Assembly (NCBI GenBank): GCA_012931725.1
Contig: CM022946.1
Location: 45,666,360-45,730,359, forward strand
Direction of reading: 5' to 3'
DNA length: 64,000 nt
Source of the DNA: Litsea cubeba
Lineage: Eukaryota; Streptophyta; Magnoliopsida; Laurales; Lauraceae
Shown here piece after piece: positions 63,775 through 64,000 of the stretch (the stretch's first letter is position 1; every line of letters begins with the position of its first letter). The notes under the pieces were generated by a model. It searched no databases, was not told the DNA's origin, and saw only the letters and a program-made list of their open reading frames with translations. The translations under genes were made by a program, and so were the position numbers.

Positions 63775-64000
63775 TAGTTTTTTTCGAAAATTTCTGAAAC
63801 AAGACCACATCCATTAGTAATCACAAGAATATAATGATCATAATGGGAAGTTCTATGGTTTCGTCTTTTCAAATTGCTCGAGGTAGATGACCCAACAATA
63901 TGAGGAAGGCAAAATGCCATAGAGGGTACAATTGTTCTGATCGCAGGTATGGTAAGCCCAGAATGGGCATCCCAGTGACTGCTAGAAGCAATTGTGAACT
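63775..64000 (-). other. Start of the element E leader, window ends inside it
   Basis: Reverse complement matches D around 35040-35270, including the segment with acctcgagcaatttgaaaag. The rest of the leader, the PBS and the 5' LTR of E lie outside the window. Confidence 0.8.

Larger units (their letters stand above)
48755..64000 (-). mobile_element. Element E: second PMD-bearing element, opposite strand, internally deleted, runs off the right edge
   Basis: Minus-strand order from the right edge: leader, gag-protease-G-patch, deletion of RT to integrase marked by a T34 run, spacer repeats, antisense PMD gene (plus strand), PPT, 3' LTR (51069-48755). It is inserted in exon 2 of element D's PMD gene. 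The bases agcct (48750-48754) should be the target duplication and be repeated after the other LTR. Same family as D in inverted orientation. Lacking RT and integrase it would be non-autonomous and depend on a D-like helper. Confidence 0.88.

Overview
This is nuclear DNA from a flowering plant; the species cannot be told from the window. Evidence: plant-specific gene exons at the left end, plant Ty3/Gypsy lineages (Tat/Ogre-like and Athila-like), a CACTA transposon end, GT-AG introns and AT-rich spacers. No rRNA, tRNA, CRISPR array or bacterial operon was seen. Nearly everything right of 4.3 kb is transposable element.

Left end (1-4341). On the minus strand, 1-132 looks like an internal exon of a plastid acyl-ACP synthetase (AAE15/16 type). 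Exon 1 of an integrin-linked-kinase-type ankyrin/Raf-like kinase lies at 3845-4258 and is broken by an in-frame TAG. No kinase exons were found between them, so the kinase exon is probably an orphan.

Element A (4342-15368, minus strand) is a complete Tat-type LTR retrotransposon: two 737-bp LTRs (12 mismatches counted), a GAGAG target-site duplication, PBS and PPT. It sits 83 bp upstream of the kinase ATG. Its gag-pol is dead, but it carries an intact, spliced, 660-codon gene on the opposite strand. Region 15374-19061 holds a GA-rich former upstream region, a CACTA end with CCGGC-rich subterminal repeats, GGTCGACC inverted repeats, a GAGCTCGG minisatellite and a 490-bp tandem duplication of a promoter-like segment.

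From 19062 to the right edge the window is one nest, each element interrupting the previous one. Element B (Tat type, minus; LTR plus antisense gene) is cut at 22388 by C. C (Athila type, plus, from 22389) is cut at 31119 by D. D (large Tat/Ogre-like, plus, from 31120) is cut at 48754 by E. E belongs to D's family, lies on the minus strand and runs off the right end. Every missing right half should lie beyond 64000.

The most notable biology is the extra genes. A and B carry a spliced antisense gene of the 'putative gypsy-type transposon' family. D and E carry a five-exon antisense gene with a plant mobile domain (PMD). Both lie between pol and the 3' LTR, have their own TATA-like promoter, keep their introns through retrotransposition, and encode an N-terminal globular domain, a low-complexity linker and a C-terminal coiled coil. 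D and E also carry a G-patch between protease and RT. E lost RT, RNase H and integrase at a poly(A/T) junction but kept gag, protease and the PMD gene.
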